Source: Elioraea sp.
GTDB lineage: Bacteria > Pseudomonadota > Alphaproteobacteria > Acetobacterales > Acetobacteraceae
Assembly: GCF_022842375.1 (NCBI RefSeq)
Contig: NZ_JALHPR010000011.1
Span: forward strand, 62,001-126,000
DNA length: 64,000 bases
Reading direction: 5' to 3'
In this document: one piece after another, positions 44,326 to 53,383 of the stretch
How the letters are laid out: the number at the start of each line of letters is the position of its first letter
Position numbering within the stretch: position 1 is the first letter of the stretch
Notes under the pieces: generated by a model
The model's database searches: none
Told to the model about the DNA's origin: nothing
Seen by the model: the letters and a program-made list of their open reading frames with translations, nothing else
Program-made: the position numbers and the translations under genes

Positions 44326-45549
44326 TCAATCGGCCGCGGCGGGTTCCGCCCGGGCAACGGTGGGAAACAGCAGGGAGAGTGCCGCCGCGATCGCGAGCAG
44401 CAGCGCCGAGCCGGCGAGGCACGCGCCGAGACCGCCCCATCCATAGAGGGCGCCGGAGGCAAGCGTTCCCATCAGCCGTCCCGCCGCGTTGGCGGCATAG
44501 TAAAACCCGACATCCTCCGCCGCCTTCTCCGACCCGGCATAGGCCAGCACCAGGTACGAGTGCAGCGAGGAGTTCACCGCGAAGGCGATGCCGAACAGCC
44601 CGAGCCCCGCGCACACCACGAGGTCAGCCCGCCACGGCAGGTCGGAGGCGAGGAAGAGGGCGAGCATGGCCGGGATGGCCGCGAGCACCGCTGCCCAGGC
44701 ACGCGCGGCCGGTACCTCGCGCGTGAGCCCGTCGGACGAGCGTGGAACCAGCGCGGGGGCTGCCGCCTGCACCGCGCCGTAGCCGATCGTCCACACCGCG
44801 AGGAACAGCCCGACCTCGGCGAAGCGCCAGCCGGCGGCGTAGAGGAACACTGGCAGGCCGACCACGAACCACACGTCACGCGCGCCGAACAGCGCGATGC
44901 GCGCGGCCGCGAGCAGGTTCACGCCGCGGTTCTTCGCGAACAACTCGCGCGCCGTCCGCGACGCCTTGGCGCGGCCGAGCAGCGGCGGCAGGGAGAGCAC
45001 CACGCCCGCGAGCACCAGCGCGAGCCCCCCGGCCATGGCGATCAGGGCAGGGCGGAAGCCGAGTGCCTCAAGCAGGACGCCGCCGAGGAAGAACCCGAAC
45101 CCCTTCATCGCGTTCTTCGAGCCGGTGAACCACGCGACCCAGCGGAACAGCGCGGCGTTGCCCGTCTCGGCTGCGGTGAGCTTGATGGCACTCTTGCTGG
45201 CGGTCTTGGTCAGGTCCTTCGCGACCCCCGCGATGCCCTGCGCCAGTACAGCCCAGGTGACGGACAGCGCGAGGCCCCAGCCAGGGTCGAGGGCGGCGAG
45301 CAGCAGGAACGCCGCAATCTGCGTGGCAAGCCCGATCGCCAGCATGCGCGCGATGCCGAAGCGCACAGCGAGCCAGCCGCCGACCAGGTTGGCGACGATC
45401 CCCGCCGCCTCGTACAGCACGAAGAGGAGGGCCAGCGTGAAGGGCGAGAAGCCGAGCCGGAAGAAATGCAGCAGCACGAGCATGCGCAACGCGCCATCGG
45501 TCAACGTGAAGCCCCAGTACGCTGCCGTGACGATGGCGTAGTTGCGCAC
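44326..45549 (-). CDS. arsJ: ArsJ, organoarsenical efflux MFS permease
   Basis: 407 residues with about 12 helices. VTAAYWGFTLTDGALRMLVL and LTKTASKSAIKLTA are characteristic of ArsJ, and DVWFVVGLPVFLYAAGW the seventh-helix region. ArsJ exports 1-arseno-3-phosphoglycerate formed by the linked GAPDH from arsenate, giving arsenate resistance. The GTG start is 5 nt after the gap stop. Gene order arsRC-gap-arsJ strongly supports the call. Confidence 0.92.
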   Translation of the reverse strand: MRNYAIVTAAYWGFTLTDGALRMLVLLHFFRLGFSPFTLALLFVLYEAAGIVANLVGGWLAVRFGIARMLAIGLATQIAAFLLLAALDPGWGLALSVTWAVLAQGIAGVAKDLTKTASKSAIKLTAAETGNAALFRWVAWFTGSKNAMKGFGFFLGGVLLEALGFRPALIAMAGGLALVLAGVVLSLPPLLGRAKASRTARELFAKNRGVNLLAAARIALFGARDVWFVVGLPVFLYAAGWRFAEVGLFLAVWTIGYGAVQAAAPALVPRSSDGLTREVPAARAWAAVLAAIPAMLALFLASDLPWRADLVVCAGLGLFGIAFAVNSSLHSYLVLAYAGSEKAAEDVGFYYAANAAGRLMGTLASGALYGWGGLGACLAGSALLLAIAAALSLLFPTVARAEPAAAD

Positions 45550-45554
45550 GGCCC

Positions 45555-46595
45555 TCAGACCCCGCGGTCGGCGACGATGGTGGCGAGATCGACCATCCGG
45601 CAGGCATAGCCCATTTCGTTGTCGTACCAGGCATAGACCTTGAGCAGCGTGCCGTCGGTCACCAGCGTCGAGAGCGCATCGACGATGCAGGAGCGCGTGT
45701 CGCCGGCATAGTCGGCCGAGACGAGGGCGCGGTGTTCGAGCCCGAGGATGCCGGCAAGCGCGCCAGCCTCGGCGGCGGCGAAGGCAGCGTTCACCTCCTC
45801 AGCTGTTACCGCGCGGGAGAGCTCGAACACGCAATCGGTGAGCGAGGCGTTGAGGATCGGCGCGCGCACGGCGTGGCCGTTGAGCTTGCCCTTCAGCTCC
45901 GGGTAGATCAGTGCGATCGCGGTGGCCGAACCCGTCGTCGTCGGCTGCAGCGACAGCATGGCCGATCGTGCGCGGCGCAGGTCCTTGTGCGGCGCATCGA
46001 CGACGACGTTGGTGTTGGTCGGCGCATGGATCGTCGTGATCTGGCCATGCCGGATGCCGAATTTCCCGTGCACCACCTTCACCACCGGGGCGAGGCAGTT
46101 GGTGGTGCAGGAGGCAGCCGTCAGCAGGCGGTGGCGCGTCGGATCGTAGAGATGGTCGTTCACGCCGACGACGATGTTGAGGGCACCCTCGTGCTTCACG
46201 GGGGCGGCGACGATCACGCGTTTCGCACCGCGCTCGAAATGACCCGCGATCGTATCGGGCGTGACGAACCTGCCGGTGCATTCGAGCACGACGTCGACGC
46301 CCGCCTTGCCCCAGGGGATGTCGGCCGGGTTGGCGTGCGCGGAGAAACCGATGCGCCGGCCGGCGATGGTGATCGCGTCATCCTCGGCCGCGATCGGCGT
46401 GCGCCATCGGCCCTGGATGGTGTCGAATTCCAGCAGGTGCGCCGTTGCGGCCGCACCGCCCTTGAGCTCATTCACGTGAACGATGTCGAGCCGGTTGGCG
46501 GCGCGGGGATCATCACCCGGCCGGTGCGCGCCCCCCATGGCCGCGCGGAGCGCGAGGCGCCCGATCCGCCCCATGCCGTTGATGCCGACGCGCAT
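45555..46595 (-). CDS. ArsJ-associated glyceraldehyde-3-phosphate dehydrogenase
   Basis: 346 residues: NAD-binding [19 protein letters not shown], catalytic C163 in [13 protein letters not shown], and the conserved end [15 protein letters not shown]. In the ArsJ system this enzyme uses arsenate in place of phosphate to form 1-arseno-3-phosphoglycerate. Placement between an arsenical regulator and arsJ shows a resistance role rather than glycolysis. The start ATG shares one base with the stop of the ArsR-ArsC gene. Confidence 0.92.
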   Translation of the reverse strand: MRVGINGMGRIGRLALRAAMGGAHRPGDDPRAANRLDIVHVNELKGGAAATAHLLEFDTIQGRWRTPIAAEDDAITIAGRRIGFSAHANPADIPWGKAGVDVVLECTGRFVTPDTIAGHFERGAKRVIVAAPVKHEGALNIVVGVNDHLYDPTRHRLLTAASCTTNCLAPVVKVVHGKFGIRHGQITTIHAPTNTNVVVDAPHKDLRRARSAMLSLQPTTTGSATAIALIYPELKGKLNGHAVRAPILNASLTDCVFELSRAVTAEEVNAAFAAAEAGALAGILGLEHRALVSADYAGDTRSCIVDALSTLVTDGTLLKVYAWYDNEMGYACRMVDLATIVADRGV

Positions 46596-47470
46596 CAGGC
46601 GTTGACCCCGCGCGGCACGCCGGCCCCGATCTCGTCGAGGCGCGCCTTCGCCGCCATGCGGTCGAGCGTGTCGAAAGGAAGGCTCATGAAGATCTCGATG
46701 CGCCGCCGCAAGGAGGCGTAGAGCTCGTTCAGCAGCGTCTGCCGTTCCGCCGCGTTGCCGGTGAACTTGGCAGGGTCAGGCAGCGGCCACGCACCGGTGA
46801 CGGCACGGTCGCCGAAATCCGGGCAGGCCTGGTTGTCGAGCGTGTCGCAGAGCGCGATCACGAAATCCATCCGCGGCGCGCCGGGCCCCGTGAAAAGGTC
46901 CCACGACTTGCTCGCGAGGCCAGCGACGTCATGGCCGAGGGTGGCGAGCTTCTCCATCACCTCCGGCAGAGGGGTGGCGGCAGGGTCGGAGCCGGCGGAG
47001 AAGGCGCGGAACCGGCCGGCGCCGTGCTTGCCGAGGATGGCTTCCGCCATGATCGAGCGTGCGGAATTGCGCGTGCAGAGGAACAGCACGTTGAAGGCCG
47101 GAATCAGTGGATCGGGTGTCATCGTCTCGGTCTCCGGATCGGGGATGTCAGGCAACAGGCTGGCGAGATCGCCGCAGCGCCCAGGGCTGCCGGCGCAGCA
47201 GGTCTCGGTCAGGAAGGAGAGCAGCGCGCGGAACGCAACGATGCGCGCTGCGTAGCGGATCGACCGCCCCTGGCGGCTCGCGACGATCAGCCCGGCCCGG
47301 TCGAGGGCGGCGAGGTGGAAGGAGAGGGTCGAGGGGACGACGCCGAGCCGCGCGGCGATCTCGCCGGCCGCGAGGCCGGACGGCCCGGCCGCCATCAGCA
47401 GGCGGACCAGCGAGAGCCTGGTCTCCTGTGCCAGGGCGGCGAGAATGTTGGCGGCCTCTGTTGTTTCCAT
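46595..47470 (-). CDS. ArsR-ArsC fusion: arsenical repressor and arsenate reductase-like protein
   Basis: 291 residues joining two families. Residues 1-105 are an ArsR winged-helix repressor ([18 protein letters not shown]) with Cys residues C91, C92 and C99 in [12 protein letters not shown] that could bind As(III). Residues 125-275 are a low-molecular-weight phosphatase-like ArsC with the CX5R loop C132-TRNSA-R138 in [16 protein letters not shown]. The first part should repress its own operon; the second could reduce arsenate. The ATG follows an inverted-repeat operator with no ribosome site visible. Confidence 0.92.
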   Translation of the reverse strand: METTEAANILAALAQETRLSLVRLLMAAGPSGLAAGEIAARLGVVPSTLSFHLAALDRAGLIVASRQGRSIRYAARIVAFRALLSFLTETCCAGSPGRCGDLASLLPDIPDPETETMTPDPLIPAFNVLFLCTRNSARSIMAEAILGKHGAGRFRAFSAGSDPAATPLPEVMEKLATLGHDVAGLASKSWDLFTGPGAPRMDFVIALCDTLDNQACPDFGDRAVTGAWPLPDPAKFTGNAAERQTLLNELYASLRRRIEIFMSLPFDTLDRMAAKARLDEIGAGVPRGVNA

Positions 47471-47472
47471 GA

Positions 47473-47488
47473 TTCGACGATAATCGAA
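47473..47488 (-). promoter_or_regulatory. Probable ArsR operator
   Basis: TTCGACGATAATCGAA has TTCGA/TCGAA arms and a 6-nt spacer. It ends 2 nt before the start codon of the ArsR-ArsC gene, so binding would block both transcription and initiation. Confidence 0.65.
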
Positions 47489-47707
47489 ACATGCGTCACG
47501 CGCGATGGCCTGTGCGCTTCGTCACGTAACCTTCATGCGGGGCGCGGCATGATCAACACGGCGGAGGACGCGGAAATGAGACGCGTCTCGTGTGGTTAAC
47601 CATGCCTTCAATGCAGCCTGCGATGCTCTCGCGGGTTGATGACAGGGGCGGCAGGCCACGGTGCGGCGGCCAGCCAGCACGGCGAGCGGCAGGAGAGTGA
47701 GGCGGCG

Positions 47708-48409
47708 ATGGCTCAGACAGGACGCATCGTTCCCAAAGGCACGGCGGGAAGCGGCACGGCCCGACATGGCGCGGTCAGGGCTGACTGGCTCGCGACCCTC
47801 GCCCCGCCCGACGCTGCCGCACCATTTGGCAGCGGCATTCCCGAAGGGCTCTCGGCGATCGACCACGCTCTCGCCAACGGCATCGCCACCGTGGCCGAGG
47901 CGCTGTCGGCGCTCGACCGCGCCGCCGGCCTGCTCGATGACCAGCGCTGGCTGCTCGAGAGCCTGGCCGATCCGCGCGCGACGGGCGAGGAGCGGATCGC
48001 CGCGATGCGCGGCTTCGGCACCGCCCGCCTCAGGCTGCGCGGCGTGTGCAACGGCGTCGCGCTGCTCGACGGCTCCGCGCCGCGCGGCCTGCGCGTGATC
48101 ACCGGCCTCGACGGCGGGGCGATCTACGTCGCCTCGCATGACATCCGCCAGAGCCTTGCCGCGATCGCCGAGGCGCCCTCGGCCCGGCTTGCCGCCGCGA
48201 TGCTGGTACCCACCGGGCCGCTCGCCGAAGCCCGCCGGGCGGTGCTGTTCGCGCAAGGCAGGCTCGCGGCCGACCAGCGGCGGCTGCGCAACCGCCAGAG
48301 CCTCAACGCAGCACTCGCCGTCGCCGCGGGGGATGACGAGGTGCCGCCGCGGCCGAGCCTGCTGCAGCGGCTTGCCGCCCTGTTCCGTCCACGCGGGGCG
48401 GAGCAATGA
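47708..48409 (+). CDS. Compact flagellin-like protein
   Basis: 233 residues. The stretch ALANGIATVAEALSALDRAA to VCNGVALLDGSAPRG repeats the coiled-coil and NGVNLL-like turn pattern of flagellin cores (long heptad helix, then a turn with NGV.LL, then a hydrophobic strand). The usual N-terminal D0 segment is replaced by a Pro/Gly-rich lead, and the C-terminus ends RRLRNRQSLNAALAVAAGDD, somewhat like the terminal flagellin helix. It overlaps by 4 nt a FlaF-like gene. The similarity is by eye and weak; another helical secreted protein is possible. The ATG follows AGGAGAG. Confidence 0.45.
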   Translation: MAQTGRIVPKGTAGSGTARHGAVRADWLATLAPPDAAAPFGSGIPEGLSAIDHALANGIATVAEALSALDRAAGLLDDQRWLLESLADPRATGEERIAAMRGFGTARLRLRGVCNGVALLDGSAPRGLRVITGLDGGAIYVASHDIRQSLAAIAEAPSARLAAAMLVPTGPLAEARRAVLFAQGRLAADQRRLRNRQSLNAALAVAAGDDEVPPRPSLLQRLAALFRPRGAEQ

Positions 48410-48711
48410 CACTCGCCGACGACGATCTGCGCCTGCCCTCCGTCGAAGCCTTTGCGCGTGCCGCCGATGGGCTGCTTGCCGCGGGCGCAGACCCGCTGGC
48501 CCGGCGCCGCGCGCTTGCCGACCAGCAGGCGCTCTGGGGCCAGTTGCTGGGCGATGTCGCGGCAGCGGGCGAAGCGATGCCGGAGGATGTGCGCGAGGAC
48601 CTGCTGAAGCTCGCCGCCGTCGTGCTCGGCGATCTCGAGGAGGTCGAGCCCGATCTCTCGCTGCACGTCACCGTCAACAGGGCGATGCGCGACGGCCTCG
48701 CCGACGGCTGA
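48406..48711 (+). CDS. FlaF-like flagellin biosynthesis regulator
   Basis: 101 residues, all helical. RRRALADQQALWGQLLGDVA, MPEDVREDLLKLAAVVLGDL and LHVTVNRAMRDGL match the FlaF layout: a QxLW motif, a helix after PxDLR, and a final INRNIAxGL-like helix. In alphaproteobacteria FlaF works with FlbT to control flagellin. The gene overlaps the preceding flagellin-like gene by 4 nt, and this pairing supports both calls. No FlbT or other flagellar gene is present in the window. Confidence 0.55.
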   Translation: MTLADDDLRLPSVEAFARAADGLLAAGADPLARRRALADQQALWGQLLGDVAAAGEAMPEDVREDLLKLAAVVLGDLEEVEPDLSLHVTVNRAMRDGLADG

Positions 48712-48752
48712 GCCGTCTTGCCAGGGCCGGGTGGTGCGGCGAAGGTCTCGCC

Positions 48753-49868
48753 ATGCACCGCACCGACATCATCGTCATCGGCGCCGGCATCGCCGGTGCC
48801 TCCGTCGCCGCAGAACTTGCCGCCGCCGGGCGCAGCGTTGTCCTGCTTGAGGCCGAGAGCACGCCCGGCTACCACACGACAGGGCGTTCGGCAGCGCTCT
48901 GGATCCTGAACTACGGGCCGCGCGACGCGCGCATCCTCACCGGCGCGAGCCGCGGCTTCTTCGAGACCCCGCCCGCGGGCTTCGTCGACCATCCGCTCAC
49001 CCACCGCCGTGCCGTGCTGAACCTCGCCCCGGCGGGGCAGGAGGCGAAGCTCGCCGCGATGCTGGCGGAAGGCGAGGGGATGCGGCCGCTGAGCGAGGCC
49101 GAGGCGCGCGCGCTGCTGCCGGCGATCAGGCCGGGCTATGCCGTGGGCGCGGCGATCGAGGAGGATGCGTTCGACATCGACGTCGCCGCCCTGCACCAGG
49201 GCTATCTGCGGATGCTTCGCGCAGCCCATGGGCAGGTGGTGACCGATGCGCGGGCGGACGCGATCGGCCGCCGCGGCGGCGCGTGGGAGGTGGCGACGCC
49301 GGCCGGTGCCTTCGCCGCCCCCGTGCTGGTCGACGCCGCCGGGGCCTGGGGCGATGTGGTGGCACGGCTGGCCGGCGTCGCGCCGATCGGCCTAACCCCG
49401 ATGCGGCGCACGGCGCTGCTGGTGGACGGCCCGCCTGGGCATGATCCGGCGACGTGGCCGCTGGTCGGCGATGTGGCGCACAGCTGGTACGCCCGGCCAG
49501 AGGCGCGGCGGAAGCTCATGCTTTCCCCGGCAGACGAGACGCCGATGGAGCCGCATGACGTGCAGCCCGACGAGCTCGACCTGGCACTCGCGATCGACCG
49601 TGCCCAGGCGGCGCTCGACCTTCCCGTGTCGCGGATCGAGCATCGCTGGGCGGGGTTGCGCACGTTCACGCCGGATCGTTCGCTGGCGATCGGCCCTGCG
49701 AGGGGCGAGGACGGGTTCTTCTGGATGGCAGGCCAAGGTGGCTACGGCATCCAGACCGCCCCTGCCGCCGCGAAGCTCTGCGCCGCCCTGGTGCTCGGCC
49801 GCGACCCGGCTGCGCTGGGGCTCGCCGAGGCCGCGCGGCTGGCGGATCCGGGGCGCCTGATCGCGTAG
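48753..49868 (+). CDS. DAO-type FAD-dependent oxidoreductase
   Basis: 371 residues. The FAD motif DIIVIGAGIAGASVAAELAA starts at residue 5, followed by TPGYHTTGRSAALWILNYGP. The C-terminal RWAGLRTFTPDRSLAIGP and FWMAGQGGYGIQTAPAAAKL are typical of the D-amino-acid oxidase/glycine oxidase superfamily. Substrate unknown; the GQGGYGIQTAP wording occurs in glycine oxidase-like and D-arginine dehydrogenase-like proteins. The ATG at 48753 is chosen by the conserved FAD start. It lies between the FlaF-like gene and the amidoligase module. Confidence 0.88.
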   Translation: MHRTDIIVIGAGIAGASVAAELAAAGRSVVLLEAESTPGYHTTGRSAALWILNYGPRDARILTGASRGFFETPPAGFVDHPLTHRRAVLNLAPAGQEAKLAAMLAEGEGMRPLSEAEARALLPAIRPGYAVGAAIEEDAFDIDVAALHQGYLRMLRAAHGQVVTDARADAIGRRGGAWEVATPAGAFAAPVLVDAAGAWGDVVARLAGVAPIGLTPMRRTALLVDGPPGHDPATWPLVGDVAHSWYARPEARRKLMLSPADETPMEPHDVQPDELDLALAIDRAQAALDLPVSRIEHRWAGLRTFTPDRSLAIGPARGEDGFFWMAGQGGYGIQTAPAAAKLCAALVLGRDPAALGLAEAARLADPGRLIA

Positions 49869-49963
49869 CGCCACACGGCACGGCGCGTGCTATGTCGCCC
49901 CGGAAGCGTGGAGTTCAGGGCAGGCCGGGCGCTGCTCTGGACACAGAACCTGCCGGGGGACCG

Positions 49964-52900
49964 ATGAGCATTCACGTCGCGCTGACGCACAAGACATCCT
50001 ATCGCTATGACACGCTCGTCACCCTCGGGCCGCAGACCATCCGCCTCCGCCCCGCGCCGCACAGCCGCACCCCCATCCTCTCCTACAGCCTCACCGTTTC
50101 GCCCAAGCCGCATTTCCTCAACTGGATGCAGGACCCGCAGGGCAACTTCCTCGCCCGCGTCGTGTTCCCCGAACGCGTCGATCATTTCGACGTCACGATC
50201 GACCTCGTCGCCGACATGGCGACCATCAACCCCTTCGACTTCTTCCTCGAACCCGAAGCCGAGAACACGCCCTTCGCCTATGACGCGATCCTCGATCAGG
50301 AACTCGCGCCGTTCCGCAAGGTCGAGGCGCCGGGCCCGCTGCTCAAGGCGTTCCTCGCCACCATCCCGCGCGAGCCGCAGCGGACGGTGGATTTCCTCGT
50401 CGGCATCAACGCCAGGCTCGCGGCCGACATCGCCTACATCGTCAGGCTCGAGCCGGGGGTGTGGACGCCGGAGGAGACGCTTGCCAACAAGAAGGGCTCC
50501 TGCCGCGACACGGGCTGGCTGCTCGTCCAGGCGCTGCGCCATCTCGGCTTCGCCGCGCGGTTCTGCTCGGGCTACCTGATCCAGCTCGTCGCCGACCAGA
50601 AGCCGGTCGACGGCCCAGCCGGCCCGACGGCGGACTTCACCGACCTGCACGCCTGGTGCGAGGTCTACCTCCCCGGCGCAGGCTGGGTCGGGCTCGACCC
50701 CACCTCCGGGCTGTTCGCCGGCGAAGGCCACATCCCGCTCGCCGCCACGCCTGATCCCATTTCCGCCGCGCCGATCACCGGCCTCGTCGAGAAGGCTAAG
50801 ACCACCTTCGACGTTGCCATGAGCGTTGCCCGGGTGGCGGAAACGCCGCGCGTCACCAAGCCCTATACCGACGCCGAGTGGCAGGCGGTGGAGCGGATGG
50901 GCGCGCTGGTCGACCGTGCCCTGACCAATGGCGGCGTGCGCCTCACCATGGGTGGCGAGCCGACCTTCGTTGCGGCCTCGGATCGTGATGCGGCCGAATG
51001 GAACACCGATGCGCTCGGCCCCACCAAGCGGCGCATCGCGGGGCATCTCCTCCGCCGTCTGCACGGGCTCTGGTCACCGGGCGGGGTGCTGCAATACGGC
51101 CAGGGCAAGTGGTACCCGGGCGAGCAGCTGCCGCGCTGGTCGCTCTACAGCCACTGGCGCACCGATGGCGAGAAGGTGTGGCGCGACCAGGCGCTGCTCG
51201 CGTCCGACGATGATCGCGGCACCGCGACCGCAGCCGATGCCCGACGCTTCGCCGAACGGCTGGCCGAGCGGCTGCAGGTCGACCCCGGCTGCGCCATGGC
51301 GGCGCATGAGGACACGCACTACTACCTCTGGCGCGAGCAGCGGCTGCCTGCGAACGTCGTCGTCGAGGACGCCAAGCTCGCCGACCCGATGGAGCGTGAG
51401 CGGCTCGCCCGCGTGTTCGCACAAGGCCTCGGCGCCGATGTCGGAACGGTGTTGCCGCTCAGGCGCATCGATGCCGGCGGTGCCCGACGGTGGCAGAGCG
51501 GCAAGTGGTTCATGCGCGCCGGCCCGATGTTCCTGATCCCGGGCGACAGCGCGATCGGCTATCGCCTGCCGCTCGAGGGCCTGCCCTGGGCGAGCGCTGC
51601 CGCGATCGACGCCGAGCCGCCGCGCGACCCGTTCGCCGAGGGCCTCGCCCTGCCGCGCCGCGCGACGCTCGGCCGCCCGGCGGGCCTCGCGCAGCGCATC
51701 GTCGAACAACGCGTGCCGGAGCCTGGGCGAGAGGAGCCTGACGTGGTCCGCACCGCGCTGGTGGTCGAGCCGCGCGGGGGCATGCTGCACATCTTCCTGC
51801 CGCCCGTGACGCGGGCCGAGGACTGGCTCGACCTCATTGCCGCGATCGAGGAGACGGCGGCGGAGGCAGGGCGCCAGGTGTTCCTCGAAGGCTACCTGCC
51901 CCCCTCGCACCCGGGGCTGACGCATTTCTCCGTCACGCCCGACCCAGGCGTCATCGAGGTGAACGTCCATCCCGCCGACACATGGGACGAGCTCTCGTCG
52001 CGCACCGAGGCGCTGTACGAGGAAGCGCGCCAGGTCGGCCTCGCTGCCGAGAAGTTCAACCTCGACGGAAGGCATGTCGGCACGGGCGGCGGCAACCATG
52101 TCGTGCTCGGCGGCGCGACGCCTGCCGAGAGCCCGTTCCTGCGCCGGCCTGACCTGCTGAAGTCGATCATCGGCTTCTGGCACAACCACCCGTCGCTCTC
52201 GTACCTGTTCTCCGGCCAGTTCATCGGCCCGACGAGCCAGCACCCGCGCGTCGACGAGGCGCGGTCCGACAGCATCTACGAGCTCGAGATCGCGATGGGG
52301 CACGTCCAGGCGGGCGGCGACGCCCCGCCGTGGATGACCGACAGGCTGTTCCGCAACCTGCTCATCGACGTCACCGGCAACACGCACCGTACCGAGTTCT
52401 GCATCGACAAGATGTTCGATCCCGGCAGTGCGTCGGGGCGCCGCGGCCTTGTCGAGTTCCGCGGCTTCGAGATGCCGCCCCATGCGCGGATGAGCCTGGT
52501 GCAGCAACTCCTGCTCCGCGCCGCGGTCGCTGCCTTCTGGGCCAACCCGTATGAGCGGCGGCTGGTGCGCTGGAACACCCGCCTGCATGACCAGTTCATG
52601 CTGCCCCATTACGTGGCCGAGGATTTCCGCGATGTGCTGGAGGAGGTCGCCGAGCACGGCTTCGCGCTCGACCCTGCCTGGTTCGCAGCCCACCAGGAGT
52701 TCCGTTTCCCGAAGATCGGCGGCATCGCTGTGCGCGGCATGGAACTCGAAATCCGCCATGCGCTCGAGCCCTGGCACGTGATGGGCGAGGAGGCGACGGC
52801 GGGGGGAACCGCGCGCTACGTCGACAGCTCGGTCGAGCGTGTGCAGGCGAAGGTGACCGGCTGGGTCGATGAGCGGTTCGTGCTCGCCTGCAACGGCGTC

Positions 52901-53260
52901 GCGGTGCCGCTCGCGCCGACGGGGGCGGAGGGAGAGTTCGTCGCCGGCATCCGCTTCAAGGCCTGGCAGCCGCCCTCGGCGCTGCACCCGACGATCAAGG
53001 CCCAGGCGCCGCTGGTGTTCGACGTGTACGACACCTGGTCGGGCCGCGCGCTCGGCGGCTGCACCTATCACATGTCGCACCCCGGCGGGCGCGCGCACGA
53101 GGTGTTCCCGGTGAACGCCAACGAGGCTGAGGCGCGCCGGCTCGCGCGGTTCTTCCCGATGGGCCACACCCCCGGCCCCATCCCACCGCCGCGCGGGATG
53201 GACAGCGGCACGGCTGGGCGCGAGCACCCGCGCACGCTTGATCTGCGACGCTTCGCCTGA
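49964..53260 (+). CDS. Transglutaminase-like and DUF2126 putative amidoligase fusion
   Basis: 1098 residues. Residues about 1-290 form a transglutaminase-like protease fold: N-terminal beta region (HKTSYRYDTLVTLGPQTIRL), then the triad C180 in KKGSCRDTG, H229 in DLHAWCE and D245 in LDPTSG. The rest is DUF2126 (LTMGGEPTFVAASDRDAAEW, GGGNHVVLGG, FWHNHPSLSYLFSGQFIGPT), classed as a putative amidoligase. It may form or cut amide bonds in an unknown peptide or conjugate. The ATG follows GGGGGACCG. It opens the module with the ATP-grasp/alpha-E gene, and a duplicated hairpin covers its stop. Confidence 0.93.
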   Translation: MSIHVALTHKTSYRYDTLVTLGPQTIRLRPAPHSRTPILSYSLTVSPKPHFLNWMQDPQGNFLARVVFPERVDHFDVTIDLVADMATINPFDFFLEPEAENTPFAYDAILDQELAPFRKVEAPGPLLKAFLATIPREPQRTVDFLVGINARLAADIAYIVRLEPGVWTPEETLANKKGSCRDTGWLLVQALRHLGFAARFCSGYLIQLVADQKPVDGPAGPTADFTDLHAWCEVYLPGAGWVGLDPTSGLFAGEGHIPLAATPDPISAAPITGLVEKAKTTFDVAMSVARVAETPRVTKPYTDAEWQAVERMGALVDRALTNGGVRLTMGGEPTFVAASDRDAAEWNTDALGPTKRRIAGHLLRRLHGLWSPGGVLQYGQGKWYPGEQLPRWSLYSHWRTDGEKVWRDQALLASDDDRGTATAADARRFAERLAERLQVDPGCAMAAHEDTHYYLWREQRLPANVVVEDAKLADPMERERLARVFAQGLGADVGTVLPLRRIDAGGARRWQSGKWFMRAGPMFLIPGDSAIGYRLPLEGLPWASAAAIDAEPPRDPFAEGLALPRRATLGRPAGLAQRIVEQRVPEPGREEPDVVRTALVVEPRGGMLHIFLPPVTRAEDWLDLIAAIEETAAEAGRQVFLEGYLPPSHPGLTHFSVTPDPGVIEVNVHPADTWDELSSRTEALYEEARQVGLAAEKFNLDGRHVGTGGGNHVVLGGATPAESPFLRRPDLLKSIIGFWHNHPSLSYLFSGQFIGPTSQHPRVDEARSDSIYELEIAMGHVQAGGDAPPWMTDRLFRNLLIDVTGNTHRTEFCIDKMFDPGSASGRRGLVEFRGFEMPPHARMSLVQQLLLRAAVAAFWANPYERRLVRWNTRLHDQFMLPHYVAEDFRDVLEEVAEHGFALDPAWFAAHQEFRFPKIGGIAVRGMELEIRHALEPWHVMGEEATAGGTARYVDSSVERVQAKVTGWVDERFVLACNGVAVPLAPTGAEGEFVAGIRFKAWQPPSALHPTIKAQAPLVFDVYDTWSGRALGGCTYHMSHPGGRAHEVFPVNANEAEARRLARFFPMGHTPGPIPPPRGMDSGTAGREHPRTLDLRRFA

Positions 53261-53330
53261 TGGCGAAGCGCGGTGACCTGCGACGCTTCGCCTGATGGCG
53301 AAGCGCGGTGACCTGCGTCGCTTCGCCCGA
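53244..53330 (+). repeat. Tandem 35-bp repeat with hairpins across the amidoligase stop codon
   Basis: Two identical 35-bp units (53244-53278 and 53279-53313) and a decayed third copy are present. Each unit holds a perfect stem CGCTTCGCC/GGCGAAGCG with loop TGAT. In the first copy the loop TGA is the stop codon itself. Confidence 0.9.
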
Positions 53331-53383
53331 CGGTTGCAGAGCCGGTCCCTTCGCAGCGGGGCAGGTTCGTCTAGACTGAGCGC

